The notes under the pieces were generated by a model. It did not search any database, was not told the DNA's origin, and saw only the letters and a program-made list of their open reading frames with translations. 5,356 nucleotides of DNA from an uncultured bacterium (lineage in GTDB: Bacteria > Patescibacteriota > Saccharimonadia > Saccharimonadales > Saccharimonadaceae), in the NCBI GenBank assembly GCA_900556165.1, contig USNP01000044.1, positions 1 to 5,356 on the forward strand. The letters are read 5' to 3'. A program made the position numbers and the translations under genes. Shown here piece after piece: positions 3,948 through 5,356 of this stretch (positions are counted from its first letter, which is position 1; the number at the start of each line of letters is the position of its first letter).

Positions 3948-5255
3948 CTAAACCTCATCTTCGGCAATTTCCGAAAAACTACTGAAAAATTCATCTTTAA
4001 TCTTCTTCCAATTTTCATCTTGGCGAACCAGCATTTTCTCATCTTCTCGATTTCGAAGCAACATTTTTACAGTTTCCTCAAGATAAACTTCACCCTGTGA
4101 ACCCTTCAAAAGCACCAAAGCTCCTTTTTCCATGATACTACGCACAAAAGCTCCGGCATCAATCGCATTTTTCGCTTCATAAACTTGACACCCCCTCAAT
4201 CGTGCAGCCGGTGCAAGAAAACGATTAGCCTGCTCACCAACAGTAATCACCCAAGAAAGTGAAATTCCATCGAGCATTTCACCAATTTTTTGATGTTCAA
4301 AAGCTGAAGATTCACCAAGTTCATTCATACTACCGATAATTGCAATTTTCGAAGGCGCAGAAAGTGCATAAAGAGTTTGAATTGCCGCCTCCAAAGCTGC
4401 TGGACTAGAATTATAAGTGTCATCAATAAGCACCGAATCTTCAACTCCGCGCATAAAATTCATTCGCCCAGGAACAGGCTTCAAACTTGAAATTCCATTA
4501 ACGATTTCCTGTGGATTCAATCCAAGTTTAACCGCAACCGCCACAGCACCAGTAATCGGCCGCAAAGAATGCTCACCAAAAACCTTCGCACTGACAGGGA
4601 TTTCGCCATATTCCGGCGTTTGAATTCTTCCACTAAAGCCGTTTAATAGCGAAAAATCCTCGGCAACAAAATTATAATTCGCCCCACCAACCGAGCTATA
4701 AGTCGAAATATTAGAATTTGGAACAACTTTCAAGAAATTACTATCAATATCATCCTGATTCAAAATTGCCATTCCCGCAAAACTTGCTGCGCTCAACTCT
4801 TCTTGTGCAACAGCTTCAAGACTACCGAAAAACTCCATATGTTCAGGTGTGATAGATGTAATAACCGCAATATTCGGCGCAAGATATTTACCAAATTGCT
4901 TAATATCACCAGGATGATCAGTTCCAAGCTCTTGAATAATAACTTCTGGCTCATCACTACTTGGCGATTTAATTCTATTCCTTGCAGCATTAAAAACTTT
5001 ATACCACTGCCAAAAATTACGCGGATTTCCAGGGAAATTTATCCCCAAAATTGCAAGTGGCGCACTTAAATGTGTGTTGTGATTTCCTTCATGAAGACGA
5101 ACGCGATATTTCTGGCTCAAAAGTGTTGCAATCGCAAGTTTTGTACTAGTTTTTCCAACAGATCCCGCAACTGTAATCAATTTAATATTCGGATGCGCTT
5201 CGAAATACTTTCGAACATATTTTTCAAGTTTTGTCTGAATTCCTTTTTTAAACAT
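3948..5255 (-). CDS. Mur ligase family protein, MurF-like
   Basis: An ATP-dependent amide ligase of the Mur family. It is most like MurF, which adds D-Ala-D-Ala to the UDP-MurNAc-peptide in cytoplasmic peptidoglycan synthesis. Positions are counted from Met at 5267; subtract 4 for the start used here. Visible: P-loop GSVGKTSTK (35-43), ELGTDH with the metal-binding Glu (113-118), HMEFFGS (143-149), GRMN (267-270), DDTYNSSP (282-289), GSMNELGES (312-320) and LLKGSQG (386-392). The P-loop is near residue 35, against about 110 in usual MurF, so the N-terminal substrate-binding domain is missing. An insert with NFWQWYKVFNAARNRIK lies between P-loop and Glu motif. The usual carbamoylated Lys (AKGE in MurF) aligns with Glu157. 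A charged tail follows residue 405. The start is uncertain: ATG 5267 overlaps a consensus -10 box, so ATG 5255 is preferred. It forms an operon with the Nudix gene. MurT-like or another Mur-type ligase is possible. Confidence 0.85.
   Translation of the reverse strand: MFKKGIQTKLEKYVRKYFEAHPNIKLITVAGSVGKTSTKLAIATLLSQKYRVRLHEGNHNTHLSAPLAILGINFPGNPRNFWQWYKVFNAARNRIKSPSSDEPEVIIQELGTDHPGDIKQFGKYLAPNIAVITSITPEHMEFFGSLEAVAQEELSAASFAGMAILNQDDIDSNFLKVVPNSNISTYSSVGGANYNFVAEDFSLLNGFSGRIQTPEYGEIPVSAKVFGEHSLRPITGAVAVAVKLGLNPQEIVNGISSLKPVPGRMNFMRGVEDSVLIDDTYNSSPAALEAAIQTLYALSAPSKIAIIGSMNELGESSAFEHQKIGEMLDGISLSWVITVGEQANRFLAPAARLRGCQVYEAKNAIDAGAFVRSIMEKGALVLLKGSQGEVYLEETVKMLLRNREDEKMLVRQDENWKKIKDEFFSSFSEIAEDEV
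3953..3956 (-). promoter_or_regulatory. Operon-internal Shine-Dalgarno of the Nudix gene
   Basis: GAGG on the minus strand (3956-3953, in the context GATGAGGTT) lies 7 nt before the Nudix ATG, inside the last codons of the Mur ligase gene. It fits translation coupled to the upstream gene and contrasts with the Shine-Dalgarno-free, promoter-proximal genes of the window. Confidence 0.7.
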
Positions 5256-5265
5256 AATCTTATTC

Positions 5266-5294
5266 ATTATAATATAAAATCACCACTTTTTCAA
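5266..5294 (-). promoter_or_regulatory. Mur ligase operon promoter
   Basis: On the minus strand, TTGAAA (5294-5289) and TATAAT (5271-5266) are separated by 17 nt. The -10 box overlaps the first possible ATG (5267-5265), so the transcript should begin near 5259-5258, downstream of that codon. The next in-frame ATG is at 5255, giving a leader of about 3 nt. The -35 box lies in the loop and arm of the terminator hairpin at 5276-5304. Confidence 0.7.
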
Positions 5295-5304
5295 GTAGTG
5301 ATTT
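5276..5304 (-). terminator. Minus-strand terminator of a gene beyond the right edge
   Basis: On the minus strand a 12-bp stem (5304-5293 with 5288-5277) closes a GAAA tetraloop (5292-5289), with one U-G wobble. The arm end plus one base gives four U, then AUAUU. On the plus strand the wobble becomes a C-A mismatch, so the hairpin is best formed by minus-strand RNA. It would end a transcript entering from the right, and its DNA also holds the -35 box of the Mur ligase promoter. Confidence 0.65.
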
Positions 5305-5318
5305 GTTATGTTGATGTG

Positions 5319-5339
5319 TGCCCACCCTGGGCGGTTTTT
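5319..5339 (+). terminator. Unassigned plus-strand terminator-like hairpin
   Basis: TGCCCA (5319-5324) and TGGGCG (5328-5333) pair as a 6-bp, GC-rich stem with a CCC loop, then G and TTTTT (5335-5339), in otherwise AT-rich DNA. This has the form of an intrinsic terminator on the plus strand, yet no plus-strand gene ends nearby; the last one ends at 3407. It could stop antisense transcripts running across the Mur ligase gene, or be a leader element of a plus-strand gene beyond the edge. The rest of 5306-5356 shows no convincing gene. Confidence 0.45.
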
Positions 5340-5356
5340 GTTATTTATTTTTTATT

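Noticed and set aside
4191..4195. C5 run (4191-4195) in the Mur ligase gene as a second slippery tract.
   Set aside because: Five bases are too few for notable slippage and the run falls in an ordinary Leu-Arg-Gly-Cys coding stretch.
4417..4623. Plus-strand open frames inside pilB and the Mur ligase (for example 1247-1444, 1448-1672, 4417-4623, 4803-5069).
   Set aside because: They lie opposite well-conserved genes, lack Shine-Dalgarno or promoter signals, and encode no recognisable motifs.
1..5356. CRISPR arrays, insertion sequences, tRNA or rRNA genes, attachment sites.
   Set aside because: I saw no spaced direct repeats, transposase motifs, cloverleaf structure or rRNA signature anywhere in the window.

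Overview
The window reads as a gene-dense stretch of a small-genome, low-GC bacterium of the Patescibacteria (CPR) type, most like Candidatus Saccharibacteria (TM7). This is inferred from the proteins (a CPR-like PilB, a pilin N-terminus ending in an RSQRDTQR-like stretch, a Mur ligase without its usual N-terminal domain), the very short intergenic spaces and the promoter layout. It is not based on a marker-gene search. TGA is used as a real stop (2792-2794, directly before a terminator), which argues against the TGA=Gly lineages (Gracilibacteria, Absconditabacteria).

Layout. Left block, minus strand, read right to left: a type IV pilus assembly ATPase of the PilB/GspE type (721-2349), ribosomal protein bL19 (220-645), its terminator, then the first 45 codons of a type IV pilin (1-137, cut by the window edge). 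Middle block, plus strand, divergent from pilB: a 115-residue protein of unknown function (2447-2794) with a strong terminator, then a single-domain SpoU/TrmH-family RNA 2'-O-methyltransferase (2850-3407). Right block, minus strand: a MurF-like Mur ligase (3948-5255) and a Nudix hydrolase (3409-3945) in one operon, converging on the methyltransferase gene with one base between the stop codons. The right edge (5256-5356) holds the Mur ligase promoter, a nested minus-strand terminator and an unassigned GC-rich hairpin followed by T5 on the plus strand.

The most interesting signal is the pilin promoter. It has a consensus -35 (TTGACA) and a consensus -10 (TATAAT), and the 18-nt spacer ends in an uninterrupted run of nine G. 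This is the architecture of phase-variable promoters such as Neisseria porA and opc, where slippage in the tract changes spacer length and so expression. Loss of one G would give the optimal 17-nt spacer. The window therefore suggests an on/off or graded switch on a surface pilin in an organism whose relatives use type IV pili for host attachment and motility.

A second theme is translation without a leader. Pilin, pilB and the methyltransferase all have exactly 7 nt between the -10 box and the ATG and no Shine-Dalgarno sequence, so their mRNAs should start at or within about a base of the start codon. The hypothetical gene and the operon-internal Nudix gene instead have clear Shine-Dalgarno sequences. 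A third theme is compaction: terminators run directly into, or contain, the next gene's promoter.
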